Shown here: positions 26,203 through 35,901 of the stretch, piece after piece | Numbering within the stretch: position 1 is the stretch's first letter | Layout of the letters: each line of letters starts with the position of its first letter | NCBI GenBank assembly: GCA_034423195.1 | Contig: DAOUIZ010000010.1 | Span: 1 to 64,000 of the forward strand | DNA from: CATOSK01 sp034423195 | GTDB taxonomy: Bacteria; Chloroflexota; Dehalococcoidia; Lucifugimonadales; UBA3495 | Reading direction: 5' to 3' | Length of the DNA stretch: 64,000 bases | Made by a program: the position numbers and the translations under genes | The notes under the pieces: generated by a model | The model's input: only the letters and a program-made list of their open reading frames with translations | Databases searched by the model: none | Told to the model about the DNA's origin: nothing

Positions 26203-26208
26203 ATTATA
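26203..26208 (-). promoter_or_regulatory. -10 box upstream of the transketolase-like gene
   Basis: A perfect TATAAT on the minus strand about 60 nt upstream of the start codon. No good -35 is present at 16-18 bp, so confidence is limited. Confidence 0.35.
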
Positions 26209-26294
26209 CCCGCCAAAGCGGGGTGATGGTTAGGGGAACTGTCGCAGGGCCATCTGCCGGGGCGCCACTGGCGTGAATGAGCACCACAACGCCA

Positions 26295-27380
26295 TTAGCC
26301 GTTGGCGCGCTCAAACTCCTTCATGAAGGACACGAGGGCTTCGACTCCCTCGCGGGGGAAAGCGTTGTAGATGGAGGCCCGGATGCCGCCAACCGAGCGG
26401 TGTCCCTTGAGCTCGGCCAGGCCCTGGGCGGCGGCTTCATCGACGAACCGCTGCTCGGCGTCCTGGTCCGGCAGCCGGAAGGTGACGTTCATGGCGGAGC
26501 GGTGGGCCGGGAGGGCGTGGCCACGAAAGTATTCGGAGGAGTCGATGGCATCGTAGAGGAGGGCAGCCTTCTCCAGGTTGCGTCGCTGGGCAGCCTCCAG
26601 TCCTCCCTGGGCGATGAGCCACTTCACGACGAGACCGAGGATGTAAACGGCGAAGACGGGCGGGGTGTTGTAGGCGGAGTTTCCCTTGGCGTGGGTCTGG
26701 TAGTTGAGCATGGCCGGCAGGGTGTCGGGACAACGTTCCAGCAGGTCGTCCCGGATGACGACCAGGGTGACGCCGGCGGCTCCCAGGTTCTTCTGGGCGC
26801 CGGCGTAGACCAGAGCATACCGGCCGATGTCGATGGGCTTGCTGAAGATGTTGGAGGAGGCGTCGGCCACCAGGGGGACATCGCCGGAATCGGGTTCTTC
26901 CTGCCACTCGGTGCCGAAGATGGTGTTGTTGGTGGTGAAGTGCAGGTAGGCCGCGTCCGGGTCCAGCTCAAGCTCCGACTGGCCGGGGATCCGGTTGAAC
27001 CCGTCGTCCTCGGTGGAACCGGCGAGGTTGATGCTGCCCACGGTGCGGGCTTCCTGGAGAGCCATCCTGGCGAAATGGCCGGTGACGATGTGGTCGGCGG
27101 ACTGGCCCGGCCCCAGCAGGTTCATGGGCACCATGGAAAACTGGAGGGATGCCCCGCCCTGGAGGAAGAGAATGCGGTAGTTGTCCGGAATTCCGGCCAG
27201 GGCGCGGATGTCCGCCTCGGCGGAGCGCATCATGTCCTCGATGGCCGGGGAGCGGTGGCTCATTTCCAGCACGGAGATGCCGGCTCCGGGGAGGGACAGG
27301 AGGTCCCTCTGGGCTTCCTCCAGGACGGGCAGGGGCAGGACGGCGGGTCCGGCGGCGAAATTGTAAACTCGGTCAGTCAT
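26295..27380 (-). CDS. serC: Phosphoserine aminotransferase
   Basis: A 361-residue PLP enzyme of serine biosynthesis (3-phosphohydroxypyruvate plus glutamate to phosphoserine). The start YNFAAGPAVLPLPVLEEAQRDLL, the IPDNYRILFLQGGASLQFSMVPMNLL region, and VYAGAQKNLGAAGVTLVVIRDDLL with the PLP Lys in AQKN are diagnostic. The C-terminus has HRSVGGIRASIYNAFP. ATG 27380 is preceded six bases upstream by GGGG. No serA or serB gene is adjacent. Confidence 0.97.
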   Translation of the reverse strand: MTDRVYNFAAGPAVLPLPVLEEAQRDLLSLPGAGISVLEMSHRSPAIEDMMRSAEADIRALAGIPDNYRILFLQGGASLQFSMVPMNLLGPGQSADHIVTGHFARMALQEARTVGSINLAGSTEDDGFNRIPGQSELELDPDAAYLHFTTNNTIFGTEWQEEPDSGDVPLVADASSNIFSKPIDIGRYALVYAGAQKNLGAAGVTLVVIRDDLLERCPDTLPAMLNYQTHAKGNSAYNTPPVFAVYILGLVVKWLIAQGGLEAAQRRNLEKAALLYDAIDSSEYFRGHALPAHRSAMNVTFRLPDQDAEQRFVDEAAAQGLAELKGHRSVGGIRASIYNAFPREGVEALVSFMKEFERANG

Positions 27381-27704
27381 CTCCATCCCCAAGGCCAGGA
27401 TAAGGACGCCGCGGGCGCGGGGCCGCGGCAGGGCCACCGGCTAGTCTATGGGGGGATTGAAGTTGGCGTCAAGAATCGCCCGGCGGCCCAGAGAGGGCCA
27501 GCGGGACGAAGGTTGGGCGGCGCGGGCCCTCCCGGCACAGCGGCTGGGCCTGACGGCGCACAGAAACAGACCCGGCCATTGGGCGGCTTGAGGTCGGCGG
27601 TTCACCTCAGCCGACTGCCGCGACCGGGGGATTGGAGGAAGTAAGGATTCAGTTGGGGGAGCGCCGCCGCTGCCCGTGGCCCAGGTTTTGGCGGCGTCGC
27701 AACT

Positions 27705-27851
27705 CTAGCTGGCGGCGGCGCCGATGCGGAAGACCTTGGTGCTGCAAACCGGGCAGGTGCCCTGGGTCGCGGGCCGGCCGTTCTTCATGGTGATGGACTG
27801 GGGGTTCTGGATCTCCGTCTTGCTCTTGCACTTGACACAGTAAGCTTCCAT
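27705..27851 (-). CDS. DUF5679 zinc-ribbon microprotein
   Basis: A 48-residue protein: MEAYCVKCKSK, then NPQSITMKNGRPATQGTCPV and CSTKVFRIG at the end. Two CxxC knuckles (C5/C8 and C33/C36) form a zinc ribbon, and the VKCK...ITMKNGRPAxxGxCPVCGxK pattern is the DUF5679 family common in Chloroflexota. The function is unknown; nucleic-acid or protein binding is likely. ATG 27851 follows a textbook AGGAAGGAG site. It is easily missed because larger overlapping frames exist. Confidence 0.92.
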   Translation of the reverse strand: MEAYCVKCKSKTEIQNPQSITMKNGRPATQGTCPVCSTKVFRIGAAAS

Positions 27852-28510
27852 AATCACTTCACTCCTTCCTGAGTTTAGCTCACCCTTTTAGCTATACCAG
27901 ACCAACCGTCTCCGCGTCAAAGCGTTTTTGTTTCCATTTACCCGAAGTTTGTAAAAATCACGGCCCAAGCGTGGCGGCGCGGCGGTTTTCGACAGCCGGG
28001 ACAGGATAATCCCTGGGTCCCCGCAGGCCAAACACCCGGCAACTCTGTTCTTCCCGTTGTCTGAGTATCCGGCGTTGACCTGAATGGCTGATTAACCAAC
28101 TTGGCAACGGCAATTTCAGGACTTGCCTCAAATAGCTTTCGACACTTCGGCAAACAAAGAGACCGGAGCAAATCTCCGGCCCCTGCTGTTTCCAGGATTG
28201 TACGACAGGCTTATGGGATTCAGCCAAAACCCCGGTCAATCAGGACAACCAAGCCCGACACAATGGTTGCTGTGCCGAACATCGTTCCAATCATCCATTT
28301 AATCAGCCGCGTTTCCAACTCGGCCAAATCGGATTTGGTAGCGAAGGAATCAAGCCGCCCCTTCGATATACCTCACTCTTTGGTCAATTGTCGCCATACC
28401 GGTTCCTTGATAAACCTATGCCGGGAACATACTGCCGTTGGCATACTTTGTCAAGATATTGGAACGGCGCTTCCAGCTTGACTTCGTCCTAACTTCCAGG
28501 AGGTTTTTCC
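27852..28510. other. Long intergenic region, no supported gene
   Basis: About 660 bp with noticeably more A/T than its surroundings. Open frames on both strands lack any family signature. The region contains a small hairpin CCGGAG-N5-CTCCGG at 28163-28179. It must contain the promoter of the DUF5679 gene (leftward) and of the amidohydrolase (rightward). It may be decayed coding DNA. Confidence 0.55.
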
Positions 28511-29311
28511 ATGCGTATCGACGTTCACACCCACGTCTGGCCGGACCGGATCGCGGACGTAGTCCTGGACCGGCTGGTGGATCAGCTTGGGATCGACGCC
28601 ATCGGGCTGAACACGGTGGACAGCCTGAAAGGACACATGCGGGAATCCGGCGTGGACAAGTCGGTGGTGCTGGGCGTGGTGGACCGGGCGGACCAGGTGA
28701 CGCGGGCCAATGACTGGCTGATCTCGATCCAGGACGACATGCTGGTGCCCTTCGGCGCGATGCACCCTGACCTGGAGGATAAGGCGGGGGAGGTGCGGCG
28801 GCTGCGGGAGAACGGGATCAAGGGAATCAAGCTGCACCCGATGATGAACAGCTTCTATCCCGACGACCCGCGGCTGCTGGAAGTGTACGAGGAAATGGGG
28901 GACGACATGGTGCTGGGGATCCACTCCGGCCGGCTGCCCCACACCAGCGAAGAGGAGACGGTCTTCTCCCCGCCGGAGCGGGTGATGAACGTGGTGCGGC
29001 AGTTCCCCAGGCTGAAGGTGATCGCCCTGCACCTGGGCGGGTTCTACATGCTGGACGAGGCGGAGCGGGAGCTGATCGGCAGGGAAAACGTGCTGATCGA
29101 CACGACGTGGCCGCCGACGTTGAGGAAGGTGGCGGCGCCGACGCTGGCGGCGATCATCAACAAGCACGGACCGGACAAGGTCTGCTTCGGCACCGACTAT
29201 CCGCTGGCCGGACAGGCGGACGGGTCGGACTACATCGCCGAGCTGGGCCTTTCCGACTACAACACGGAGCGTATCCTGGGGGAGACGGCGCGGGAGCTGA
29301 TAGGGTTGTAG
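28511..29311 (+). CDS. Amidohydrolase family protein (PF04909 type)
   Basis: A 266-residue metal-dependent TIM-barrel hydrolase/decarboxylase. Landmarks: MRIDVHTHVWPD (H-x-H metal ligands) at the N-terminus, NGIKGIKLHPMMNSFYPDDPRL, VLGIHSGRLP (His ligand), LKVIALHLGGFYMLDEAE (His), and VCFGTDYPLAGQ (catalytic Asp). These make the complete ACMSD/amidohydrolase-2 set. The family includes decarboxylases and lactonases of aromatic catabolism, consistent with the oxygenase-rich neighbourhood. It is preceded by CCAGGAGG. Confidence 0.9.
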   Translation: MRIDVHTHVWPDRIADVVLDRLVDQLGIDAIGLNTVDSLKGHMRESGVDKSVVLGVVDRADQVTRANDWLISIQDDMLVPFGAMHPDLEDKAGEVRRLRENGIKGIKLHPMMNSFYPDDPRLLEVYEEMGDDMVLGIHSGRLPHTSEEETVFSPPERVMNVVRQFPRLKVIALHLGGFYMLDEAERELIGRENVLIDTTWPPTLRKVAAPTLAAIINKHGPDKVCFGTDYPLAGQADGSDYIAELGLSDYNTERILGETARELIGL

Positions 29312-29381
29312 GCGGCGCGTTTCACCACGCCCGGATGTTGCGGGGTGCGGGGAGGCTTATCCTGCTCCTTTTCCTTCTACC

Positions 29382-31478
29382 CTACTCCTCAATGCCGAAG
29401 CAGTGAAGGATGAAGGCGTATTCCAGGGCGACCTCCTTGAGGCGGTCGAAGCGGCCGGAGGCGCCGGCATGCCCCGAGTCCATGTGGATTTTCAGAAGCA
29501 GCAGGTTGTTGTCCGTCTTGGCCGCGCGCAGACGGGCGGCCCACTTGGCCGGTTCCCAGTAGGTGACCCGGGGATCGTTGATGCCTCCGGTGATGAGCAG
29601 GTTGGGATAGTCCTGCGCCGTGACGTTGTCGTAGGGCGAATAGGACTTGATGTAGTCGTAGTAGACGGCGTCGTTGGGGTTGCCCCACTCGTTGTACTCC
29701 ATGGTGGTGAGGGGCAGGGAATCGTCCAGCATGGTATTCAGCACGTCCACGAAGGGCACATGGGCCGCCACGGCCCGGAACAAGTCCGGCCGCTGGTTGA
29801 CGACGGCCCCCATGAGCATCCCGCCGGCGCTGCCGCCGGCGGCGGCGATGTTTCCCGAGGCGGCGTAACCCCGGGACACGAGAAAATCGGCGCAGTCGAT
29901 GAAGTCGTCGAAGGTGTTCCGCTTGTTGAGAAGCTTTCCGTTTTCGTACCAGTCCCAGCCCATCTCCATGCCGCCCCGGATGTGGGCGATGGCGAAGATG
30001 AACCCCCGGTCGACGAGGCTGAGGCGGGCCGAGCCGAACTCGGCGTCCAGGATGATCCCGTAGGAGCCGTAGCCGTAGAGATATAGGGGGGCCGAGCCGT
30101 CCAGGCGAGTGTCCTTCCGGTAGACCAGGGAGATGGGGACGAGGGCGCCGTCCCGGGCCGGGGCCAGCAGGCGCTCGGTGGAGTAGTCGGCGGAGTCGAA
30201 GCCGCCCAGGATTTCTATCTGCTTGCGGAATTCCCGTCCCCGGGTGTCCATGTCGTAGTCGTAGACGGTGGGGGGCGTGGTCATTGAGGAGTAGGAGTAG
30301 CGCAGGGTGGAGGTGTCCCACTCCCGGCCGCTGCGGGCGCTGATGGAATATACGGCGTCGTCCAGGGCGATGCGGTGGGTCTGGCCGGTGGAGAAGCGGG
30401 TAACGGAGACCAGGGGCAGGCCGGCTTCCCGGAATTCCATCACCAGGTAATCCTGAAAGCAGTGAATTCCCAGGATAGGGCGGCCGGCCTGGTGTTCCAC
30501 AACCGGCGTCCACGAGTCACACCCGGGAGCAGCAATGGGGGCTTCCGACACCATGAAGTCCCGCGCCCCGAACCCATTGTGGCGGATGAGGAACCGGTCG
30601 CCGTGGTCTTCGACGTCGTACTCGAAGTCTTCGCTGCGGGGTTCGATCAACGTCAGCGGCGAGTCCGGCTCGCCGGCATCCATGAACCGCCACTCGGACA
30701 TGTTGTTGCCCCCGGCCACGACGTAGATGAAGCGGCGGCTGAGGGACTTGGTGACGCCCACAAAGAAACGCTCGTCCTGTTCCTCGTAGACCAGCCGGTC
30801 CTGAGACGGGTCCTCGCCGAGGCGGTGGCGGAACACCTGGACCGGACGGTGGTGCTCGTCCAGAACGGAGTAGAAGAAGGACAGGTTATCGTTGGCCCAC
30901 TCCAGGGAGTAGTAGGTGTTGGGGATGGGTTCGTCCAGGTGATCCCGGGTCGCCAGGTCCATGATGCGGATGGTGTAGACCTCGGAGCCCTCGGTATCGA
31001 GAGAGTAGGCCAGCAGCTTGTGGTCGGGGCTGGTCTCGAAGACGCCAACCCGCAGGTAGTCCTGCTCCCGGGCGAGCTCGTTGGCGTCGAGGAGGACTTC
31101 CTCATCCCCCTCAGGACCATCACCCTGCGGGTCAACTCCCTCGGAATCGCGGAAGCGGCGGCAATAGATGGGATACTGGCCACCCTCCTCAAAGCGGATG
31201 TAGTAGAAGTAATTGCCGTCCTTTTCGGGGACGGTGGAATCGTCTTCCCGTATGCGGCCCCGCATCTCGCGGTACAGCTTTTCCTGGAGTTCCTCGGTGG
31301 GAGCCATGACCGCGTCGGTGTACGCGTTCTCCGCTTCCAGGTAGGCCATGGTCTCGGCGTCTTCGATGAACCGGAGCCAGAACCAGGGATCGGTGCGGGC
31401 GTCGTTGAACAGCTCGAACTCGTGGTGGCGCTGGGGGGCAACGGGCGGCTGAAGGTCGGTCAAAGCGATATTCTCCAA
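29382..31478 (-). CDS. S9A serine peptidase, oligopeptidase B
   Basis: A 698-residue prolyl-oligopeptidase-family enzyme with an N-terminal beta-propeller (about residues 80-420) and an alpha/beta hydrolase domain. The triad is Ser550 in AAGGSAGGM, Asp635 in GGINDPRVTYWEP and His670 in MDSGHAGASGRF. Spacing Ser-Asp 85 and Asp-His 35 is the same as in E. coli OpB. The YGSYG and REDDSTVPEKDGNYFYY segments are also typical. It cleaves short peptides after basic residues in the cytoplasm. The first in-frame start is a TTG (31478); a TTG at 31463 is better spaced from GGAG and may be the true start. Confidence 0.93.
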   Translation of the reverse strand: MENIALTDLQPPVAPQRHHEFELFNDARTDPWFWLRFIEDAETMAYLEAENAYTDAVMAPTEELQEKLYREMRGRIREDDSTVPEKDGNYFYYIRFEEGGQYPIYCRRFRDSEGVDPQGDGPEGDEEVLLDANELAREQDYLRVGVFETSPDHKLLAYSLDTEGSEVYTIRIMDLATRDHLDEPIPNTYYSLEWANDNLSFFYSVLDEHHRPVQVFRHRLGEDPSQDRLVYEEQDERFFVGVTKSLSRRFIYVVAGGNNMSEWRFMDAGEPDSPLTLIEPRSEDFEYDVEDHGDRFLIRHNGFGARDFMVSEAPIAAPGCDSWTPVVEHQAGRPILGIHCFQDYLVMEFREAGLPLVSVTRFSTGQTHRIALDDAVYSISARSGREWDTSTLRYSYSSMTTPPTVYDYDMDTRGREFRKQIEILGGFDSADYSTERLLAPARDGALVPISLVYRKDTRLDGSAPLYLYGYGSYGIILDAEFGSARLSLVDRGFIFAIAHIRGGMEMGWDWYENGKLLNKRNTFDDFIDCADFLVSRGYAASGNIAAAGGSAGGMLMGAVVNQRPDLFRAVAAHVPFVDVLNTMLDDSLPLTTMEYNEWGNPNDAVYYDYIKSYSPYDNVTAQDYPNLLITGGINDPRVTYWEPAKWAARLRAAKTDNNLLLLKIHMDSGHAGASGRFDRLKEVALEYAFILHCFGIEE

Positions 31479-31537
31479 TGAACTGGATATGAACCCCGGG
31501 GCGGACAGGCCGGAACCGGGGGCAGGGGCGATGCCGG

Positions 31538-32737
31538 TCAGGCCCGTCGGGCCAGTTGATCCTTACGGGAGGCCAGCAACTCCCGGTACAGGCCCTCGAC
31601 TTGTTCCAGCACGGTGGTCATGCGGTGGGGCTGGACCAGGGACAGGCTGCGGTCCCCCATTTCCTCCCAGCGGCGCCGCAGGCTGAGAATTTCCAGGATG
31701 CAGGCGGACAGGTCCTCGTCGGTGGGCTGGAAGAGGAACCCGTTGCCGCCGTGTTCCATCAACTCGGGCAAGGCGACGGAATCGGCGGCGAGGACGGGGA
31801 GGCCGGAAGCCATCGCCTCCATGACGGCAATGCCCTGCAACTCGGCCGCTCCGGCGCCGATGTACACATGGGCCAGATTGTACAGGAGGGGCAGGTCTTC
31901 ATCGGGAACGAACCCGGTGAAGACCAGGCTGCCCGGGGACGCCACCTTCCTGCCCAGCTCGCGGAACTCGGCCTCGTCCCGCCCCTTGCCGACGACCACC
32001 AACTGGAACTCCTCATTCCGGGCGGCAAGGGCGGCGGCCCGGATCACCATGTCCACGCGCTTGTCTTTTTCCAGCCGGCCCACCGTCAGAAGCACCGGCA
32101 CGTCGCGGCGGATGCCGTACTTGCAGTACAGCCAGGCGGGAGGGGACGCCGGAGAGAAACGCTCCAGGTCTATTCCGTTGGAGATGACGCGGGCCGGGGC
32201 GGTCATTCCCACGTGCTCCAGGACTTCCAAGCAGCTGCGGGAAGGGGCCACCACGCAGTCGAGGCGGTTGTACACCCGCATCCAGTGGACCCACATGGCG
32301 GAGGTGACGACCGGGAAGAGCGCCCGGGGGAAGTATTCGACGAGGTTCTCGGGGAGGAAGTGATTGGTCCCCACCACGGGGATGTCCTGTTTCCTGGCCC
32401 GCCGGAGGGCGGCCTTCCCCAGAACGAAGTGGGTCTGCAAGTGGACCACGTCGGGCTGGAAATCATCGAATATCCGGCGCAGCTTGGCATTGATCCCGAC
32501 CCAGGAGGTGACCCGGAATTGGGGATGGACCGGCCGGGCCGGGAAGGACTTGATGCGGCGGACGGTAATGCCGGGAGTTTCGGGTTCCGATTTGGCCTCG
32601 TCCCGGAAGGCCATGTTGGGGGCCACCACCTCGACCCGGTGGCCGCGCCCGGCCAGACCCCGGACGAAACGCTGGGCGGCGACGGCTGCGCCGTTCAGCT
32701 GGGGAGGATAGGTATCACTGGCAACGAGGATTCTCAC
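31538..32737 (-). CDS. Glycosyltransferase family 4 protein
   Basis: A 399-residue GT-B glycosyltransferase. The N-terminal Rossmann half reads RILVASDTYPPQLNGAAVAAQRFVRGLAGRGHRVEVVAP. The C-terminal donor half shows VLLTVGRLEKDKRVDMVIRAAAL and the EX7E-like YIGAGAAELQGIAVMEAMASGLPVLAADSVALPE, typical of UDP- or GDP-sugar-using GT4 enzymes that decorate glycolipids such as diacylglycerol. The downstream neighbour is oligopeptidase B; a VTT/DedA membrane protein lies upstream on the same strand. The start is GTG at 32735-32737 after AAGGAGGGAAG. Confidence 0.92.
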   Translation of the reverse strand: MRILVASDTYPPQLNGAAVAAQRFVRGLAGRGHRVEVVAPNMAFRDEAKSEPETPGITVRRIKSFPARPVHPQFRVTSWVGINAKLRRIFDDFQPDVVHLQTHFVLGKAALRRARKQDIPVVGTNHFLPENLVEYFPRALFPVVTSAMWVHWMRVYNRLDCVVAPSRSCLEVLEHVGMTAPARVISNGIDLERFSPASPPAWLYCKYGIRRDVPVLLTVGRLEKDKRVDMVIRAAALAARNEEFQLVVVGKGRDEAEFRELGRKVASPGSLVFTGFVPDEDLPLLYNLAHVYIGAGAAELQGIAVMEAMASGLPVLAADSVALPELMEHGGNGFLFQPTDEDLSACILEILSLRRRWEEMGDRSLSLVQPHRMTTVLEQVEGLYRELLASRKDQLARRA

Positions 32738-32846
32738 AACTGCTTCCCTCCTTGGAAAATCCTGTTGGGGGGAACTTCATCATCTGCACATTCATTGACA
32801 GCATCGGGTGACAGCGCCGGGGCTGGATGGGCCCCGCACTTAAATT

Positions 32847-33476
32847 CTAGTCTCCCACGTCCAATTCGTCACCGTTCCACCGCCGTACCTTCCCGGAGTA
32901 GCGCTGGGCAGCCTTGCCGTAGAGCCAGGCGCAGGCAACGAACAGGAGAAACATCGCCGTTAGCAGGAAGGGCCCGTAACCGATGGCGGCCTGGAGCACT
33001 GCATAGCCCTTTCCTGCGAAATAACCCAGGAGCACGAACACCAGGGAGGTCAACGCAACCAGGGCGGCGTCCCACCAGATGAACCGCTTGATGGGTATGC
33101 CCAACGCTCCCATTACCGCCAGTCCGGGAGGGCTGATGAACGGAATGGTCTTTATAAAGAGGAGCCACAGGCCGAGGTGGCGGTCTATAATCTCCGCCGC
33201 CCGGTCCCGCCGGGTCTCCCGGATTCCGACCCGCGTCCCGAACCTGTCCAGCACCCATTGCCCGCCCCACTTTCCCAGGCCGTAGTAGAGGACGTCGGGG
33301 AGGAAGTTGGCGAAGAAGGAAAGGACAAACACGGTAAGGACGTTGAAGTGGCCCAGGGCGGCTCCCAGGGCGGCGCTGGCGGTGACGGCCGGACCCTCGA
33401 CCAGCATCACCAGGAACATGAGGATATACCCGTACCGGATGAGCCAATCGAGGACTTCCGTATCCAGGAAAGGCAT
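32847..33476 (-). CDS. DedA/VTT-domain membrane protein
   Basis: A 209-residue integral membrane protein. Hydrophobic segments lie near residues 10-35, 40-65, 105-130, 140-160 and 165-190. The VEGPAVTASAALGAALGHFN re-entrant loop and FIKTIPFISPPGLAVMGALGIPIKRFIWWDAA second loop belong to the DedA/SNARE-associated (VTT) family, implicated in lipid scrambling or undecaprenyl-phosphate and phosphatidylethanolamine flipping. The neighbouring GT4 fits envelope lipid work. ATG 33476 gives a normal N-terminus; an upstream TTG is possible. Confidence 0.82.
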   Translation of the reverse strand: MPFLDTEVLDWLIRYGYILMFLVMLVEGPAVTASAALGAALGHFNVLTVFVLSFFANFLPDVLYYGLGKWGGQWVLDRFGTRVGIRETRRDRAAEIIDRHLGLWLLFIKTIPFISPPGLAVMGALGIPIKRFIWWDAALVALTSLVFVLLGYFAGKGYAVLQAAIGYGPFLLTAMFLLFVACAWLYGKAAQRYSGKVRRWNGDELDVGD

Positions 33477-33566
33477 CAACACAGCACCGGCCAAACCGCC
33501 GCGCCGGAGCGTCCAGGATCAAGGCGGAGAGAGTCAGGGGGCCACATTTCCCGGACAACCTGGGGC

Positions 33567-34091
33567 CTAGCGCCACCCGTATCCGGCGGTCATGCCGCGA
33601 AGATAGTTGACCTGTCCGGTGTGTTCGGCGGTGTCCTCCACCACGCTGACGAGCGCCCGCCAGGCCGGGCGCGTGTTCCCGGGCGAATACTCTATCTCCG
33701 CCTCAAGCTGCGCCTGGGTGGCGCGTCCCACCCGGTCAATGAGGGCGTCATGGACGGCGCTGGCGTATCCGGCGAGAAGCTCCCGGTCCGGTCGGAACTG
33801 GGCCACCTGCTCCGGGGTGTCCCCCAGCCCGGTGCGGTCCGGCTCGATGCCGAAAGACTCGTTCCAACCGCCGCTGGTCCAGACCTGGGGCTCGTCCAAC
33901 ACGGCGGCGCTGATGCGGTCGCGCCAGCGGGACAGGTGCCAGACCAGCCAGGCGATGTGGTTGGAGTCCTGTTCGGGACGGAAAAAGAGCTTGTCATCAT
34001 CGACTTCATCCAGGGCCTGCTGGATCCAACGGTAGGGGGCCTCGCACAGGGCGATGATGAATCCGTTGAGGTCCGCGCTTTCGGATGCCAT
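33567..34091 (-). CDS. DinB-family protein
   Basis: A 174-residue four-helix-bundle protein of the DinB/YfiT superfamily. The metal-site His residues are visible in DSNHIAWLVWHLSRWRD and VEDTAEHTGQVNYLRG (H-x-x-Q/N type). Members are thiol-dependent S-transferases or uncharacterised metalloproteins. ATG 34091 is supported by AAGGAG nine bases upstream. It is divergently oriented from the tubulin-like gene. Confidence 0.85.
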   Translation of the reverse strand: MASESADLNGFIIALCEAPYRWIQQALDEVDDDKLFFRPEQDSNHIAWLVWHLSRWRDRISAAVLDEPQVWTSGGWNESFGIEPDRTGLGDTPEQVAQFRPDRELLAGYASAVHDALIDRVGRATQAQLEAEIEYSPGNTRPAWRALVSVVEDTAEHTGQVNYLRGMTAGYGWR

Positions 34092-34454
34092 AGCCGAATC
34101 TCCTTTCGGTGGGGGTCGGTTACCGGGTGAAAAGCCGGAGCCAGGTCCGGCAACGGCGGGAACATTATAACGGGGGACAAGGGCAAAACGCGGCAAAGGA
34201 ACTGACAGCGGCCGGCCTTGCCCATCCCAACTCAATCGCTGGAAAGCCACCGGAACGGAAAAGATGCCGGGCGGTTCGCAAACGCGGTGAAACTTGGGAA
34301 AAATCCTCTAGCAAATCCGGGTGGAAGGTTATGTACAATCCCCAGCAGGTACCCAGCAGTATTCGCCCCTGCCAGTCTTATTTTATAGTTGCCGGCAAGT
34401 GGGGTTGGGGCCAACGGGCAAACATCGCGGGCCGGGCAGCGCAAGGAGTGAGGT
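34092..34454. other. Intergenic region upstream of the tubulin-like gene
   Basis: Divergent promoter region of about 360 bp. Candidate -10 elements for the rightward gene are TACAAT (34334-34339) and TATAGT (34384-34389), neither with a clear -35. No gene, terminator or repeat was recognised. Confidence 0.5.
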
Positions 34455-35720
34455 ATGAAGTTTGTAGTCGTGGGAGCCGGCCAAGGCGGTTCGAACATCG
34501 CCGACGAGTTTGCTGCCATGGGAGAGTGGGTCTGGAAGAACCGGCACGTGCGGATCTTCACCGGATCGGACAGCGACCCCATCAACACCGGCGTTTTCGC
34601 CATGAATCTCGGCGCCGGCGACCTCTACGGTCTCAACCACATTCCCCAGACGGACGACCACACCATCCTGATGGGGACCACCGACGAGTTCCGGGGCAGG
34701 GGTGCCGGCAAAGTAAACGCGGACGGAGCCGAGCAGGCCCGGCGCAACGCCCGGAAGATAACGTCGACGATCCGGGACCACGGCGATGTGTTCCGGGCCG
34801 ACGCCATCCTGGTCTGCGCCACCACCGCCGGCGGCACGGGATCGGGTTCGGTGGGAGTCGTGGCCGATCTGCTCAAGGAAGAGTTCAAGAAGCCGGTCTA
34901 TTGCATGCTGGTCCTTCCCTTCGAGAGCCAGTACGACGAACCGGACAGCGTGGTCAACACGGCGACCTGCATCAAGAAGGTGATGGAAAACTCCAACGCC
35001 GACGCGGTGTTCCTGGTGGACAACCAGAAGTTCGTCCGCAAGAACGAACCTCTGGGCGTGAACTATGCCCAGATCAACCGGCGCATCGCCGACTCGTTCA
35101 TGGACATCATGTGCGTGGGCGAGGAGACCGACCGCCGGTACATCGGCGAGGTGCTTGACGCCAACGACGTGATCCGCATCCTCAAAGGCCCGGCGGCTAT
35201 CGGCGTGTCCACGTCCTCGGTGCCTCCGCAGAAGGACACATCCGCCTCGATGTTGGGCCGCTTCCGGCCCGGAAGCAGCAAGTACCGGCATTTCTCGGTT
35301 TCCAAGGCCCAGATCGAACGGGCCCAGAATGTGGTCCACTCGGCCCTGGCGGAACTCTCCGTCGAGTGCGGTCATCTCTCGGACGGACGGATAATGTACG
35401 ACGCCCAGAACGTGCTGGGGTTGTTCAGCGGCCCGCCCCATGAGACCACCGAGGAAATCGTCGAGATGATGGACAGCATCTTCGCGGACCGGATCCCCGG
35501 GGCCGGACGCCGCAAGGGAACCTATCCGGGCCGCACGTCGGACACCATCAGCGTCACCGTCATGGTCTGCAACATCGGCCTGGGGGCCGCCATGGAAAAG
35601 GTGGAATGGTTCTACAAGCGGGCCACCGAGATGATGGGCGAGACCAGGGACAAGCGGGCCAACCGCGAGAATCTGTGGGAGGAGGTGACCCGGGCGGGAG
35701 ACCTGCTGCCCAACCTCTAA
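34455..35720 (+). CDS. Tubulin/FtsZ-superfamily GTPase (divergent, CetZ/tubulin-like)
   Basis: A 421-residue protein with the nucleotide-binding loops of the tubulin superfamily in order. T1 is GAGQGGSNIADEF (residues 7-19). The tubulin signature T4 is AGGTGSGSVG, with GGTGSG at 126-131. T5/T6 are FLVDNQKF and NYAQINRRIAD. A T7-like catalytic loop is LDANDV, with D235 and D238 placed like the aspartates of FtsZ. T1 reads like CetZ/tubulin (GxGQxGxxI) rather than canonical FtsZ (GVGGGGxNA). Length and the absence of an FtsZ-type C-terminal conserved peptide also set it apart. It probably forms GTP-dependent filaments in cell shape, division or membrane anchoring of the next gene's product (inference). 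Confidence 0.85.
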   Translation: MKFVVVGAGQGGSNIADEFAAMGEWVWKNRHVRIFTGSDSDPINTGVFAMNLGAGDLYGLNHIPQTDDHTILMGTTDEFRGRGAGKVNADGAEQARRNARKITSTIRDHGDVFRADAILVCATTAGGTGSGSVGVVADLLKEEFKKPVYCMLVLPFESQYDEPDSVVNTATCIKKVMENSNADAVFLVDNQKFVRKNEPLGVNYAQINRRIADSFMDIMCVGEETDRRYIGEVLDANDVIRILKGPAAIGVSTSSVPPQKDTSASMLGRFRPGSSKYRHFSVSKAQIERAQNVVHSALAELSVECGHLSDGRIMYDAQNVLGLFSGPPHETTEEIVEMMDSIFADRIPGAGRRKGTYPGRTSDTISVTVMVCNIGLGAAMEKVEWFYKRATEMMGETRDKRANRENLWEEVTRAGDLLPNL

Positions 35721-35901
35721 TCACCCATTCCTGAGCGTGAAGGGTACAGCACCCAGGACGCTCAAGCGCGTCACTTGCGCGCCATTTGCGCCATTTGATT
35801 GAAGGGTCGCCGCTTTCGCGCCCTTGACAGGCAACTTGTCCAAGAGCGCTGGGCGGCCCTACCGTAAAAATCCACGAGTCAGAATCCACAAGGAGGAATT
35901 T

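Noticed and set aside
28101..28481. Plus-strand frame of 126 codons upstream of the amidohydrolase
   Set aside because: No ribosome site, no recognisable motif and mixed codon use; treated as intergenic.
34321..34389. Firm promoter call for the tubulin-like gene
   Set aside because: Only -10-like boxes are present, without acceptable -35 elements.
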